Shown here: positions 26,101 to 34,090 of the stretch, one piece after another | Numbering within the stretch: the first letter of the stretch is position 1 | How the letters are laid out: every line of letters starts with the position of its first letter | From: Chloroflexota bacterium | GTDB lineage: Bacteria > Chloroflexota > Dehalococcoidia > FW602-bin16 | Assembly (NCBI GenBank): GCA_004297765.1 | Contig: SCTZ01000224.1 | Location: forward strand, 1 to 64,000 | Direction: 5' to 3' | DNA length: 64,000 nt | Translations under genes and position numbers: made by a program | The notes under the pieces: model-generated | What the model was told of the DNA's origin: nothing | The model's database searches: none | The model's input: only the letters and a program-made list of their open reading frames with translations

Positions 26101-26388
26101 AGTGGCGTGTCCACGCCCCACGTTGCATCCCAGTATCGCCGGCAACTCGCGCTGTATGCGCTGGCCGTGCGCGAGGGACGCGGGGTGCCGGCAGAACGCA
26201 TCGCGGCCCACCTGTTCTTCCTGCGCGACGGTCGAGATCTGGAGCTCACCTTTGACGAAAGCGAGCTCGACCGCGTGCGGGCCGAGTCCGAGGATGCACT
26301 ACGCGCCATCGCGCGCGGTGTGTTCCCGATGACGAGCGATCGGACGCTATGCGAGCGATGCGATTACAGCCATTTGTGCGAGGTTTGA
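23179..26388 (+). CDS. UvrD/PcrA-like helicase with C-terminal Fe-S PD-(D/E)XK nuclease
   Basis: This 1069-residue protein is a second helicase-nuclease. It has Q-motif FIPTPEQDKALTH, Walker A GAGTGKTTVLTHRM, motif II FVFVDEYQDTNHAQ, motif III IGDDDQSIYRWRGA, motif V MTIHQAKGLEFPIVFIPGL and motif VI FYVAITRAQRQLYLSRA. The nuclease part begins DLSCTGLVEYLRCARGYRYV, has VVDFKSG as the catalytic D-x-K motif and ends in TLCERCDYSHLCEV, again the C...C-x2-C-x5-C 4Fe-4S pattern. It probably acts with the first helicase as an AddAB-like two-motor DNA-end resection machine. No strong ribosome site precedes the ATG. Confidence 0.88.
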   Translation: MSSFIPTPEQDKALTHPAPLLVLAGAGTGKTTVLTHRMAEVIASGRARADQVLALTFTDKAATEMAERLGTVLSERGLDAGAREVAALTFHAFGGLVIRENLLRLGFDRAPAVLSHAAAWQLMTAIFDKMTFDAVELTTGSIGQIFDRLLRFIGDCKDHLVGPDELEAHAAGMDLAGLAAPALERQSQQLGELRDLAAAYRLFEEAKREKGLIDFGDLLLLPAKLLATQPTIRDAYRRRFPFVFVDEYQDTNHAQRKLLLELLDPERPEVMVIGDDDQSIYRWRGAVVQNILRFPQEPIFAPGQVVTVPMTLNRRSFPPILDLANSVIAQVPDRHPKELTYHKDNLEGRATVGRHVAASDREEGRWIARRIKELEPEARGYPGKKRGYGAVVVLCRKRSLFAPIGQALEEAGIPYELIGGTGFYGRWEIRDILSYLRVLASPADDLAMARILTSRRWRLSSRDLYHLGRWVRRQNDDRGREGQRREGEARFGLLDAVLRHQDVDGLSPMAADRLVALRLELERFEGDRQQLSLSDLVARVIDATGYRRELQAMPGFESRVALLNLSKLEELARQFEQGTDETHLASFVELVGYAAESEEEGEVRPVDEETDTVKVMTIHQAKGLEFPIVFIPGLAQKVFPASPKDESDKWWALPWELRGDREHLPIIDLSTVGTEAQLKKALAAKKETEKKLQLDEERRLFYVAITRAQRQLYLSRAHWYGTNSKPKEPSEFWDAVESSGFVEDLGCEDQPAENPNLVQTGGFWNTGEGGRSCSEARQPGSLLLTGVDPAAWIEETAVREGYGRWTVLRAEVDEHLKRLAQAQAVSGEETKVDLSCTGLVEYLRCARGYRYVYVDRLPTRPSWALAFGSEVHRRIEELSRPFTQAGEPPGEEGERAGNDLEEAKDRLEDLAGVEWTPVSMADLMACFRSSVYARRPATYVEYSFHLPLELGTLRGRIDRLDLLPDGRWEVVDFKSGVSTPHVASQYRRQLALYALAVREGRGVPAERIAAHLFFLRDGRDLELTFDESELDRVRAESEDALRAIARGVFPMTSDRTLCERCDYSHLCEV

Positions 26389-26410
26389 ATGTGATCGAAG
26401 GGAGTCCGCC

Positions 26411-27511
26411 ATGTCCCTAAGACTTCTGCACACTGCCGACGTGCATCTGGATGCGCCGTTTCGCTGGCTGGGGAGCCGTGGGAACGAGCAGCGGAGGCAG
26501 CTCAGGGAGACGTTTCGCAGCGTGGTCGATCTGGCCCTGGAGCGGCGGGTCGATGCCTTTCTGGTGGCGGGCGACCTGTTCGACAGCAACTCGCCCTCTC
26601 AGGACACCGTCGATCTGGTGCAGTCCCAGCTCCAACGGCTCACTATGCCCGTCTTTCTGCTTCCGGGCACCCACGATTGCTTCGACAACGCGTCGGTCTA
26701 CCGTAGGCTGCGACTGCCGGAGTCCAACGTCTTCCTATTTCAGGGATCCCGCACCTCCGTCCCGTTGGATTCTCTGGGACTGACGGTGCATGCGCGGGCC
26801 AACCATACGAAAACATCCTCGGCAAGCCCGCTGTCGGGTCTGGAAGCGAACCCGTCCACGCGGTTCAACGTGGCCCTGGCCCACGGTTCCCTGCGGATGC
26901 CGGGAACCGTGGAGGATTTCCCGCTGACCGAGCGGGATGTGGCCGCCGCGCGCATGGACTACGTGGCCCTGGGTCACTGGCACTCCTATCAGACGTGCTT
27001 CGGCGGCAAGGCCTGCTACAGCGGACCGCCCGAGCTTCTGGATGCTGGCGGCGGTCAGGGGCAGGTGCTGCTTGTGGAGCTCGACGGTGGACCGCCCAAG
27101 ACGACGCGCTGTCCTGTGGGCAAGCGTCGCTACGAGAAGATGGAATTGCGTCTGGACGAGGTCGCCGGGACCGGCGACATCCAGACCCGCGTGCGCGTCC
27201 TCCGCGATCCGGACCTAGTCCTGGGCTTGACGCTGAACGGACTCAGGCCGCTCGACCTGATCGTGGATGCCGAAGCGCTGACCACCGAGCTCTCGGGAGC
27301 ATTCTTCGCGGTGAAGGTGACCGACCGTTCCCATCCCCTGCTTCTTTCCGAGGAGCTGGATGGTTTCTCGGAGGATACGGTCTTGGGCCAGTTCGTGCGC
27401 CGGATGCGGGCGCGTATCACGGAGACCGACGATGAGGATGAGCGGCGTGTGGTCGAGTCCGCGCTGCAATTCGGCGTGGCTCTGCTCCAGGGAAAGAAGG
27501 TGCTGCGATGA
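26411..27511 (+). CDS. DNA double-strand break nuclease, SbcD/Mre11 (YhaO) type
   Basis: This 366-residue calcineurin-like phosphoesterase carries the Mre11 metal motifs in order: LLHTADVHLDAP (D-x-H), LVAGDLFDS (G-D), LLPGTHDCFD (G-x-H-D, the usual N replaced by T), VALAHGS and YVALGHWHSYQ (GH-x-H). Length and the tail after the phosphoesterase fold agree with YhaO-type proteins. It follows the helicase by 22 bp, with GGGAG before the ATG, and its stop overlaps the start of the SbcC-like gene, so the pair is translationally coupled. Likely role: Mn-dependent nuclease of a Rad50/Mre11-type complex. Confidence 0.88.
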   Translation: MSLRLLHTADVHLDAPFRWLGSRGNEQRRQLRETFRSVVDLALERRVDAFLVAGDLFDSNSPSQDTVDLVQSQLQRLTMPVFLLPGTHDCFDNASVYRRLRLPESNVFLFQGSRTSVPLDSLGLTVHARANHTKTSSASPLSGLEANPSTRFNVALAHGSLRMPGTVEDFPLTERDVAAARMDYVALGHWHSYQTCFGGKACYSGPPELLDAGGGQGQVLLVELDGGPPKTTRCPVGKRRYEKMELRLDEVAGTGDIQTRVRVLRDPDLVLGLTLNGLRPLDLIVDAEALTTELSGAFFAVKVTDRSHPLLLSEELDGFSEDTVLGQFVRRMRARITETDDEDERRVVESALQFGVALLQGKKVLR

Positions 27512-29670
27512 TACTGCGACGCCTGGCCGTGCGCGACTTTCGGCGCTTTCCTAGCTTCGAGGCGTGCTTCGTTCCGGGGCTGAACGTGATACTGGGGAAC
27601 AATGAAGAGGGCAAATCCACCTTGCGCGAGGCCATCAGCCTGGCTCTGTTCGTGGACCCCAAGACGAACAGTAAAGAGATTCTTGGGCTGAAACGCTGGG
27701 GGGCTGCTGAGCAGTTTGCGATCGAGCTTGATTTCGAGGAGGGCGGCGAAAGCTATCTCCTGACCAAAGATTTCCAAGCCAGGACCGCGCGCCTGGTGGC
27801 GGGTGGCACAGGGGAGACGCTGCAGGACGTCAAAACCATCGCGGCGCGTATGATCGAGTTGCTCGGCTTGCCGTCTCCGGCGACCTTCAACAATACCGTG
27901 CGCATCTCGCAGCGCGAGATGACCCGCATCGAGAATAGCAAGGAGATCGCGGATCGTCTGCAGGAGCAGGTGACCGGCGGCGAACAGGACGTGCAGGCGT
28001 CCAGGGTGTTGACTGACCTGGACAAGGTCCTGAACGCGCTCAAGAGCGCCTCGCGGAGCAATCCTGGTCCGCTCTTCGCGTTGCCCCAGCGCATCGCGTC
28101 AAGGGAAGCGGAGCTCACGTCCCGGACCCAGGCGCTGGCGCGTGCCGAGAGGTCCAGGGGACTTTTGCAGGAGCGAGAGGCGGAGCTGAGGGCGATGCGG
28201 AGCGATCTTGACGAGAAGCAGACGGTCGTGAAGTCCTGCGTCGAGCGTCTGGGCCTTGAGGAGAAGCTGAAGAAGGCTGTGGCGGAAGAGCAGGTATTGG
28301 AGGATAAGCTGGAACAGATCGCATCTGAGGAGGATCTGATCACACGGAGCGAGGGCCAATTGCTCCATTACTCGGCCGTGCTAGCAGTCTCCCAGCAGCA
28401 GGTATCCGAGATAGATTGGCTCGAGCGTCAGTCCAATGAGCCAATCACGTCGGACGCGGTCGAGCCGGCGACGCCGCCAGGGAAAGCGGCAGGTCCACGC
28501 AAGAGCGTGGCTGCCATCGGGCTGATGCTGACCCTGCTGGGGATAGCGGGCGGGTTTCTGTATCCGCCGTTGTTTGCGCTGCTGGTGGTGGGAGCGCTGG
28601 TGGTGGGTTGGGAGCTGGCGCGGGGACAGCGGGCGAGCACCGATACGACCGCGCTCGCGGCCCAACAAGCTCGGGAGAAGCGGCGAGCGGAGCGGGAGGA
28701 TGCGAGACGACGTCTGGACGTGATGCTGAAGGAGATCGGTTGCGCCAGGGTGGCCGAGTTTCGCGACAAGCGCGACGCGGCCGAGGGGCTGATCAGGAGC
28801 GTCGAGACAAGTCGGGCCAAACTGGAAGCCTACCTGTCCGCTCAGACCCGGACGGAGGTGGAGCAGTCCCGCAAGGCGGCCAGCAAGGTGGTGCGAGACC
28901 TCAAAGAGAAGCTGGACGAGCCGGCCATGCGCCTGGCGCAAATGGATCAGACCGCCTACCAGCGCCTTCAGCGTGAGGTCTCCGAAAAGGAGCTTGGCGT
29001 CAAGCGGTTACAGGAGGAAATCTTGAATCTGCGCGTGGACGAGCGTGCCAGCCAGATTGACGTGGACGAGGTCCACGCATTGGGGGAAGAGCTCCAGGAG
29101 TTGAAGGAGCAATTGTTCTCGACCCAGGAGCGCCAGCGCGTGCTTACGCTGGCGCGGCAGGTTCTCGACGAATCTCGAACGGCCACACTGGTCACGGCCC
29201 GCGACGTGCTGCAGACCGAGATCGGCGGGCTGATCTCGGAGATCACGCGCGGACGCTACAGCAGCGCGGTGCTGGATGCCAACCTATCCATCCAGTTGAC
29301 CGCGCCTGAGAGAGAGGAGCCAGTCTCCGTGGCGCTGGAGAAGGAGCCGAGCCCGCTGAGCACGGGCACCGTAGAGCAGGTCTACCTGGCGGCACGGCTA
29401 GCCCTGGCGAAGCTCCTGTCGCGGGGACGCCGGCCGCCCCTCATCCTGGACGACCCGTTCGTCACCTTCGATCCCGCCCGTACCGAGGCTGTGCTGACTC
29501 TTTGCAAGCGCCTCTCCGCAGAGAGCCAGATCCTTCTCTTCACCTGTCATGAGGAGTACGTCTCAGCGGCGGACTCCATGGTGAGGTTGCCTGCGGTGGG
29601 CGACCTCTCAGTCGAATCCGGGTCTTGCCAGCGAATGGGTCTTCCCGCTATCGCCCGCCAGTCAGGTTGA
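27508..29670 (+). CDS. SbcC/Rad50-type (YhaN-like) coiled-coil ATPase
   Basis: This 720-residue ATPase partners the SbcD-like nuclease. The N-terminal Walker A is GNNEEGKSTLREAI. Long charged coiled-coil stretches fill residues about 190-300 and 380-560. Between them lies a hydrophobic segment (AAIGLMLTLLGIAGGFLYPP, then LFALLVVGALVVGW), as in YhaN, which suggests membrane association and sets it apart from classical SbcC. The C-terminal ATPase half has the signature LSTGTVEQVYLAARLALAKL and Walker B LILDDPFVTFD. The zinc hook CxxC is not visible. It ends the coupled repair block. Confidence 0.86.
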   Translation: MILRRLAVRDFRRFPSFEACFVPGLNVILGNNEEGKSTLREAISLALFVDPKTNSKEILGLKRWGAAEQFAIELDFEEGGESYLLTKDFQARTARLVAGGTGETLQDVKTIAARMIELLGLPSPATFNNTVRISQREMTRIENSKEIADRLQEQVTGGEQDVQASRVLTDLDKVLNALKSASRSNPGPLFALPQRIASREAELTSRTQALARAERSRGLLQEREAELRAMRSDLDEKQTVVKSCVERLGLEEKLKKAVAEEQVLEDKLEQIASEEDLITRSEGQLLHYSAVLAVSQQQVSEIDWLERQSNEPITSDAVEPATPPGKAAGPRKSVAAIGLMLTLLGIAGGFLYPPLFALLVVGALVVGWELARGQRASTDTTALAAQQAREKRRAEREDARRRLDVMLKEIGCARVAEFRDKRDAAEGLIRSVETSRAKLEAYLSAQTRTEVEQSRKAASKVVRDLKEKLDEPAMRLAQMDQTAYQRLQREVSEKELGVKRLQEEILNLRVDERASQIDVDEVHALGEELQELKEQLFSTQERQRVLTLARQVLDESRTATLVTARDVLQTEIGGLISEITRGRYSSAVLDANLSIQLTAPEREEPVSVALEKEPSPLSTGTVEQVYLAARLALAKLLSRGRRPPLILDDPFVTFDPARTEAVLTLCKRLSAESQILLFTCHEEYVSAADSMVRLPAVGDLSVESGSCQRMGLPAIARQSG

Positions 29671-29695
29671 CATATCCTAGCCGGGGCACTACACT
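29667..29695 (+). promoter_or_regulatory. Promoter for the DUF433/DUF5615 pair
   Basis: TTGACA, 17 nt, TACACT. The -35 starts inside the stop codon of the SbcC-like gene. Spacing is ideal, and it would start transcription about 40 nt before the DUF433 start. Confidence 0.6.
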
Positions 29696-29743
29696 GTTCG
29701 AAGTTGACTCCGGTACGTTATTGGGTCAAGGGAGATGAGTATC

Positions 29744-30019
29744 ATGTCCAGAAAGCACAGGCTTTACGAAGATCGCATAGTCGTCGATCCGGCGATCATG
29801 GTGGGCAAGCCCGTAGTCAGAGGCACACGTATTCCCGTGGAGCTAGTGCTCAAGCACTTATCCCAGAACCCGGATCTCAGTGACCTCTTTGCCGCTTTTC
29901 CGCGCCTTACCCTAGACGATGTGAAGGCCTGTCTGGAATACGCTCAGGCTGTGGTAGAAGGAGAGCAGGTCTTCCCTTTGCCGGAAGAGGACTCCGGTAG
30001 AAACCATGCGCACGCATGA
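29744..30019 (+). CDS. DUF433 family antitoxin
   Basis: This 91-residue DUF433 protein has RIVVDPAIMVGKPVVRGTRI at its start, then IPVELVLKHLSQ and DLFAAFPRLTLDDVKACLEYA, the family's winged-helix-like DNA-binding core. It is a VapB-type antitoxin by its pairing with a DUF5615 PIN-like gene. I chose the second ATG (29744) because GGGAG is 9 nt before it, while the first ATG (29735) abuts that site. Its stop overlaps the toxin start. Confidence 0.85.
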   Translation: MSRKHRLYEDRIVVDPAIMVGKPVVRGTRIPVELVLKHLSQNPDLSDLFAAFPRLTLDDVKACLEYAQAVVEGEQVFPLPEEDSGRNHAHA

Positions 30020-30375
30020 AGTTCCTCCTGGACGAAAGTACTGACTACCGCATTGCTGCCTATCTGATATCAACGGGTCACGATGTCACCGCCATCGCGC
30101 ACGAGTATCCTTCCGCCCTTGCCGACTACCAGGTTCTAGAGTTGGCTCATGCCGAGCTGCGCGTTCTCATCACTGAAGATCGTGACTTCGGCGAGTTGGT
30201 GTTCCGTCGACGTCTGCCGCACGCGGGCGTGATCCTCTTGCGCCTTCAAACAGTCGAGATTAACGCCAAGATCGATAGGCTTTCCCATCTCCTTGCGCGA
30301 TACTCCGACCAACTTCAGCAGTTCCTAGTCCTGACAGAAAGAGGGGTGCGAGTTCGTCGCACCCCTCCTTGGTGA
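30016..30375 (+). CDS. DUF5615 PIN-like toxin
   Basis: This 119-residue PIN-like protein begins KFLLDESTDYRIAAYLISTG with the family's first acidic residue (LLDES), followed by ITEDRDFGELVF holding the second acidic pair, and the conserved GVILLRLQTVE strand. It is the predicted ribonuclease toxin of the DUF433/DUF5615 system. It overlaps the antitoxin by 4 nt. The last codons coincide with a strong hairpin (30341-30367), so the 3' end of the gene doubles as a terminator. Confidence 0.85.
   Translation: MKFLLDESTDYRIAAYLISTGHDVTAIAHEYPSALADYQVLELAHAELRVLITEDRDFGELVFRRRLPHAGVILLRLQTVEINAKIDRLSHLLARYSDQLQQFLVLTERGVRVRRTPPW
30341..30367 (+). terminator. Hairpin inside the 3' end of the toxin gene
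   Basis: GAGGGGTGCGA and TCGCACCCCTC form a perfect 11-bp stem around GTTCG, ending 6 nt before the stop codon's last base. The T-rich tail is weak. It separates the rightward toxin gene from the leftward cytochrome genes and could work for both directions. Confidence 0.6.
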
Positions 30376-30415
30376 ACATTATTCCTCTGGTCGCGCCTTT
30401 ACGCTGGAGGGTCGT

Positions 30416-31417
30416 TTACTTCTGGTGGCACAGTTGGCATAAGTTCTCGGTCACGCCGGCGTGATTGGATGGCACGACGACAGGTGCTCCACCGTCGGGT
30501 TTGTGGCAATTCAAGCATCCGACGGTTGCCACCGACTCCGGGTGGTTGCTGGGGATCCTGGGCACGCGCGACGACGTGGCCGGCGTAATACTCTCATGGC
30601 ATGTCGTGCAGCTATTGTCACGCCGATCGGCGTGGCTGTCTGGCAAACCAAGGATGCTCTTCTCGCTGTGGCATGAGCTGCAGAGTCCCTCGCGTCCCTT
30701 TAGCTCGTGTGTAAGCCCCGGTGGCGGGGGACCCTGTTGATGACACCACATGCACGACGTGACGGGACGACCGGCGTGCGCCACGGGGAACGGATAGGGT
30801 GCGCCCACGTTATGACACTGCAGACACTGCTCTTCCCGTCCCTGCACGCGATGGGGCACGTCCGGTGGGGCCTTCTGCGTATCCGAAGCAGCGCCCGACG
30901 CCGATGGTGATGGCGACGCCGATGCTTTCGCTGCTTCACTTGGCGCAGGAGAAGCCGGCGTGGCCGTCGGGATGCTATAAGGGATATCCTCGGCGACCGC
31001 CAGCATATAGCTGACGATCGCCTTGATCTCACCTTCGCTTAGCAGGTTGCCACCGGGCTTCGAGGAGCCGGGCATGAACCCCTTGCCTCTGGTGATGGAC
31101 TGAATCAGCTCTGCCTCTCCCCGATCATCGAGGAACTTCTTCGATCGCAACGGCACGGCTGGAATGCGGTCTCCCTTCTCGCCATGACAGGGAGCGCAGT
31201 CTCGATTATACCGCGCAATGCCGATCTGAGTGACCCCGGAGCGGGCCGCGCCTTCCCGCCCTGTCCCCTCGGACTGCTCGTGACCTGACTCCGAGGTTCC
31301 CGCATTGGACAGTTGTGCAGGCTCAGGTACTCCTTTGCTGCACGCGACCACCAATCCAGCCACGATTAGCAGCAGGGCAAGGCAGGCTAGCCGCGGCGCT
31401 TGTCTCACCGGATTCAT
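30416..31417 (-). CDS. Seven-haem c-type cytochrome lipoprotein
   Basis: This 333-residue exported protein has a lipobox VVACS (Cys 26). An N-terminal mono-haem cytochrome c domain follows: CAPCHGEKGDR as haem site and FMPGSSKPGG with a likely Met ligand. After a Ser/Ala/Pro linker come six more C-x2-C-H sites: CLQCH, CMWCH, CSSCH, CTTCH, CLNCH and CQLCH. Such a fusion should carry electrons between a mobile or membrane donor and a multihaem wire outside the cell. It is 36 bp downstream of the 15-haem gene on the same strand, with GGAGGAA before its ATG. The electron partner is unknown. Confidence 0.85.
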   Translation of the reverse strand: MNPVRQAPRLACLALLLIVAGLVVACSKGVPEPAQLSNAGTSESGHEQSEGTGREGAARSGVTQIGIARYNRDCAPCHGEKGDRIPAVPLRSKKFLDDRGEAELIQSITRGKGFMPGSSKPGGNLLSEGEIKAIVSYMLAVAEDIPYSIPTATPASPAPSEAAKASASPSPSASGAASDTQKAPPDVPHRVQGREEQCLQCHNVGAPYPFPVAHAGRPVTSCMWCHQQGPPPPGLTHELKGREGLCSSCHSEKSILGLPDSHADRRDNSCTTCHESITPATSSRVPRIPSNHPESVATVGCLNCHKPDGGAPVVVPSNHAGVTENLCQLCHQK

Positions 31418-31453
31418 CTCGTTCCTCCGCTCCTCCTCACAGGTTACCCCTAC

Positions 31454-32857
31454 CTACTGCTTTGTTGCTTCGTGGCAGAGCGAACACTGTTCGCGACCTT
31501 GTAGCTTGTGCGGAATCTTGGGCACTCCGCCGGCCTTCGGGTCGTGACACAAGGCACACATTGCATCAGTTCGTCTGACGTGGCTGGCCGGCAGCGCTCC
31601 TAGCTTCCCAGCAGCGTGGCACCCGGTGCAAACCGGACGATCGGCCGTTGTGTGCGGAGCCGCTGGCGGCTGGGTGGTATCGGTATGACAGAGCGCGCAC
31701 ATCAGCTCAGTGCGCCCTTTATGGGTGACGGGCAACGCGATCACCTTGCCATCAGCGTGGCATTGCGTACAGGCGGTCTTGCCCTCTAGCGTATGAGCGA
31801 TCCTAGGTACGGGCGTGGTCTCGCCATGACATAGGGCGCACATCTGTCCCGTGCGTCCGCTGTGGCTGACGGGCAGGGGCGCCGCCTTACCATCGGCGTG
31901 ACAGAGCGTGCAGTTGGACTTACCGTCCAGGGTGTGAGCGATCTTGGGCACTGGCTGCGTCTCGGTGTGGCAAAGCGTGCACATCGCCTCGGTTCGATCC
32001 TGGTGGCTGGCCGGCAAGGCTATAACCTTACCCTCGCCGTGGCACTGGGCACAATTGGATTTCGCTTCCAGCGAGTGCGCGATTCTCGGGACCGCAGCCG
32101 TGTCGGTGTGGCAGGCCGCACACTGGGCCTCGGTGCGCCCATTGTGGCTGACCGGCAAGGCTACCACCTTGCCATCGCCGTGACACTGGGTACAATTGGC
32201 TTTGCCTTCCAGCGTGTGCTGGATCTTCGCCACCTTGAGCGTCTCGGTGTGACAACTGAGACACATCTGTTGGGTTCGAGTTTTGTGGGTTACTGGTAGA
32301 GGCGCCAATTTCTTGTCGGCGTGGCAATTGGTGCAGGCCTCTTTACTCTCTACGGGGTGTGCGATCTTGGGGACGCCACCCTGCGCTGGCTTGTGGCAGG
32401 ACAAGCATGTCTGGTTCAGGCGCCCCTTGTGGTCTTCGGGCGGAGCCACCACCAGAGGACCGTGACAGGCCAGACAATCGTCGCGTCCTGCGGTCGGGTG
32501 AGGAACAAAGGGCGCTCCACCTGGGGCTTGGCTCGGAGATGGGCTCGGGGACGCGCTGGCGGCAGGCTTGGCCGGGGCGGGACTTGCCTGCTGCGAGGCC
32601 GCGGGCTTGCTCGCGGCTGGCGAGGCCGACGGACTGGTCGTGGTGGACTGCTTGGGTGCAGCGCTCGTCGTGGTCGCTGCTTTGGACTGTGACGAGGGGG
32701 CCGGTGATTGTGTCTGCGTCTCGCCGGTGCAACTGGCGAGCGTTACCATCAGGAGCAGCAGTCCGAAAAGCCCACAGACAGCTATTCCTCGAGATCGATA
32801 TCCTCGCGTTTGCACTTCCTTCGACCTGGCTGGGCTGGCTTCGTTTCGTTCGTTCAA
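31454..32857 (-). CDS. Fifteen-haem repeat cytochrome c lipoprotein
   Basis: About 467 residues. A hydrophobic segment ends in the lipobox LASC, then a Ser/Thr/Pro/Ala/Lys linker of about 70 residues, then 15 C-x2-C-H sites, which I counted directly. They come in pairs in a tandem repeat of about 46 residues, for example HTLEGKxxCTQCHGDGK and LPVSHNGRTExxCAACHTDT, with a conserved His before each haem pair that is a candidate axial ligand. The repeats are clearly visible in DNA too. I place the start at a TTG at 32857, 7 nt after AGAGG; a GTG at 32863 is the other choice. It is probably an extracytoplasmic electron conduit paired with the 7-haem protein. Confidence 0.85.
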   Translation of the reverse strand: MNERNEASPARSKEVQTRGYRSRGIAVCGLFGLLLLMVTLASCTGETQTQSPAPSSQSKAATTTSAAPKQSTTTSPSASPAASKPAASQQASPAPAKPAASASPSPSPSQAPGGAPFVPHPTAGRDDCLACHGPLVVAPPEDHKGRLNQTCLSCHKPAQGGVPKIAHPVESKEACTNCHADKKLAPLPVTHKTRTQQMCLSCHTETLKVAKIQHTLEGKANCTQCHGDGKVVALPVSHNGRTEAQCAACHTDTAAVPRIAHSLEAKSNCAQCHGEGKVIALPASHQDRTEAMCTLCHTETQPVPKIAHTLDGKSNCTLCHADGKAAPLPVSHSGRTGQMCALCHGETTPVPRIAHTLEGKTACTQCHADGKVIALPVTHKGRTELMCALCHTDTTQPPAAPHTTADRPVCTGCHAAGKLGALPASHVRRTDAMCALCHDPKAGGVPKIPHKLQGREQCSLCHEATKQ

Positions 32858-32877
32858 AGGCACACCTCTCTTGTATG

Positions 32878-33258
32878 CTACTGCGCCACCATTGGCTGCT
32901 GCTCACGATCGTGCTCGCCATCGCGCCCGATCAGAGACTCGATGGCCTCGAATAGGTCCTCCGGCCCAGTTACCATCGCATGCCTGCTCGAGTATACGCT
33001 GATCTGGTTGTGGTGGACGCGGATTACTCCATTCTGGCTGGCCTTAAGAATCCCGCCCAGCCGCGTGGCGAAAACGCCATCTCCGTCGTCATCCTCCACC
33101 AGGATCACGTGCGGCTTCAGGCTCTGCACCCGCCTGCGCGCCCCTTTTGAGCAGGCGTCTATTGCCACGAGCCCGTAGCCACGCTCCTGAAACAGGCGGG
33201 CGGCTCCGGCCGCGAACAATTGGTGTTTGTAGAGGATCAGTACGCTGCGAGATTCCAT
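32878..33258 (-). CDS. Receiver-like protein, degenerate response regulator
   Basis: This 126-residue single domain looks like a CheY-type receiver: SVLILYKHQLFAAGAARLFQ with the first strand, then HVILVEDDDGDGV in place of the phospho-acceptor strand. The first-strand acidic pair is replaced by YKH, so phosphorylation is doubtful. There is no output domain. The start at 33258 has AGGA upstream. Between the cytochrome genes and the NarL/DesK-type pair, it may be a connector or a pseudo-receiver. The assignment is by pattern only. Confidence 0.6.
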   Translation of the reverse strand: MESRSVLILYKHQLFAAGAARLFQERGYGLVAIDACSKGARRRVQSLKPHVILVEDDDGDGVFATRLGGILKASQNGVIRVHHNQISVYSSRHAMVTGPEDLFEAIESLIGRDGEHDREQQPMVAQ

Positions 33259-33421
33259 TGTCCTAACTGCAAGCCTCAAGCGGGAGCCGTCACGACCACC
33301 GCGACGACGGGACGTTTGGACCCAATAATAGCGGGAGTCCGAGGGGGCGTCGATGTACCCGAGGTACATCTTTGCCGCTCGGCAGGTGTGCAGGAGATAC
33401 ATTTCTTTGCTCTTGTCAGCT

Positions 33422-34090
33422 CTACGTCTCAGGAATCGTGGAGATCAACCCGTAGTGCAGAGCACACGCGGCCGCCTCGGCTCGGCTGCGGGCGTGGAGC
33501 TTGGCCAGAATGTTATGCATATGGCGCTTTACGGTCCCCGGAGCTAGACAAAGGCGCTCCGCGATCATCCCATTATCCAGCCCCTCTGCTGCTAGCACCA
33601 GCACCTCCTTCTCCCTGGGTGTGAGCTCCTCCTCCGGTCTAGGGAGGTTCATAAATGGGACATGCTGCACGAGTTCGTTCAGGATCTTGCCAGCCATGAG
33701 CGGCGAGATGGGCGTTTCCCCGCGTGCCACGGCGGTCAACATCTCCCGTAGCACCTCGGCCGTGACATTCTTGAGAAGGTAGCCCTGGGCACCAATCCTG
33801 ATGGCCTCGAAGAGGTGGTCATCTTGTTCGGAGACAGTGAGCATGACGATTCTAGCCTCGGGCACGTCGCGACGGATGAGCCGGGTGGCATCCAGCCCGT
33901 TCATGCCGGGCATATGGATGTCCATCAGGACGATATCGGGGCGCAGCTCCGCCGCCTTTGCCACGGCCTCCGCTCCGTTCGCGGCTTCACCCACCACCTG
34001 CAGCTCGTCCCAATCCGCGAGCACGCTGCACAAGGCCTTGCGAAACAGAATCTGATCGTCGACTAGGAGCACGCGCACCTCCGAGCTCAT
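33422..34090 (-). CDS. NarL/LuxR-family response regulator
   Basis: This 222-residue regulator has an N-terminal receiver (VRVLLVDDQILFRKALC with the acidic pocket, DIVLMDIHMPGMNGLDATRL with the phospho-Asp, and VMLTVSEQDD, LKNVTAEV) and a C-terminal HTH of the LuxR type (LTPREKEVLVLAAEGLDNGM, then IAERLCLAPGTVKRHMHNIL). GGGAGGAC precedes the ATG, which overlaps the sensor kinase stop by 4 nt. It probably controls nearby respiratory genes such as the cytochromes, but no binding site was identified. Confidence 0.9.
   Translation of the reverse strand: MSSEVRVLLVDDQILFRKALCSVLADWDELQVVGEAANGAEAVAKAAELRPDIVLMDIHMPGMNGLDATRLIRRDVPEARIVMLTVSEQDDHLFEAIRIGAQGYLLKNVTAEVLREMLTAVARGETPISPLMAGKILNELVQHVPFMNLPRPEEELTPREKEVLVLAAEGLDNGMIAERLCLAPGTVKRHMHNILAKLHARSRAEAAACALHYGLISTIPET

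Noticed and set aside
31500-32400. Regular repeats as a possible CRISPR array
   Set aside because: The repeats are coding (46-residue haem units), not short direct repeats with unique spacers.
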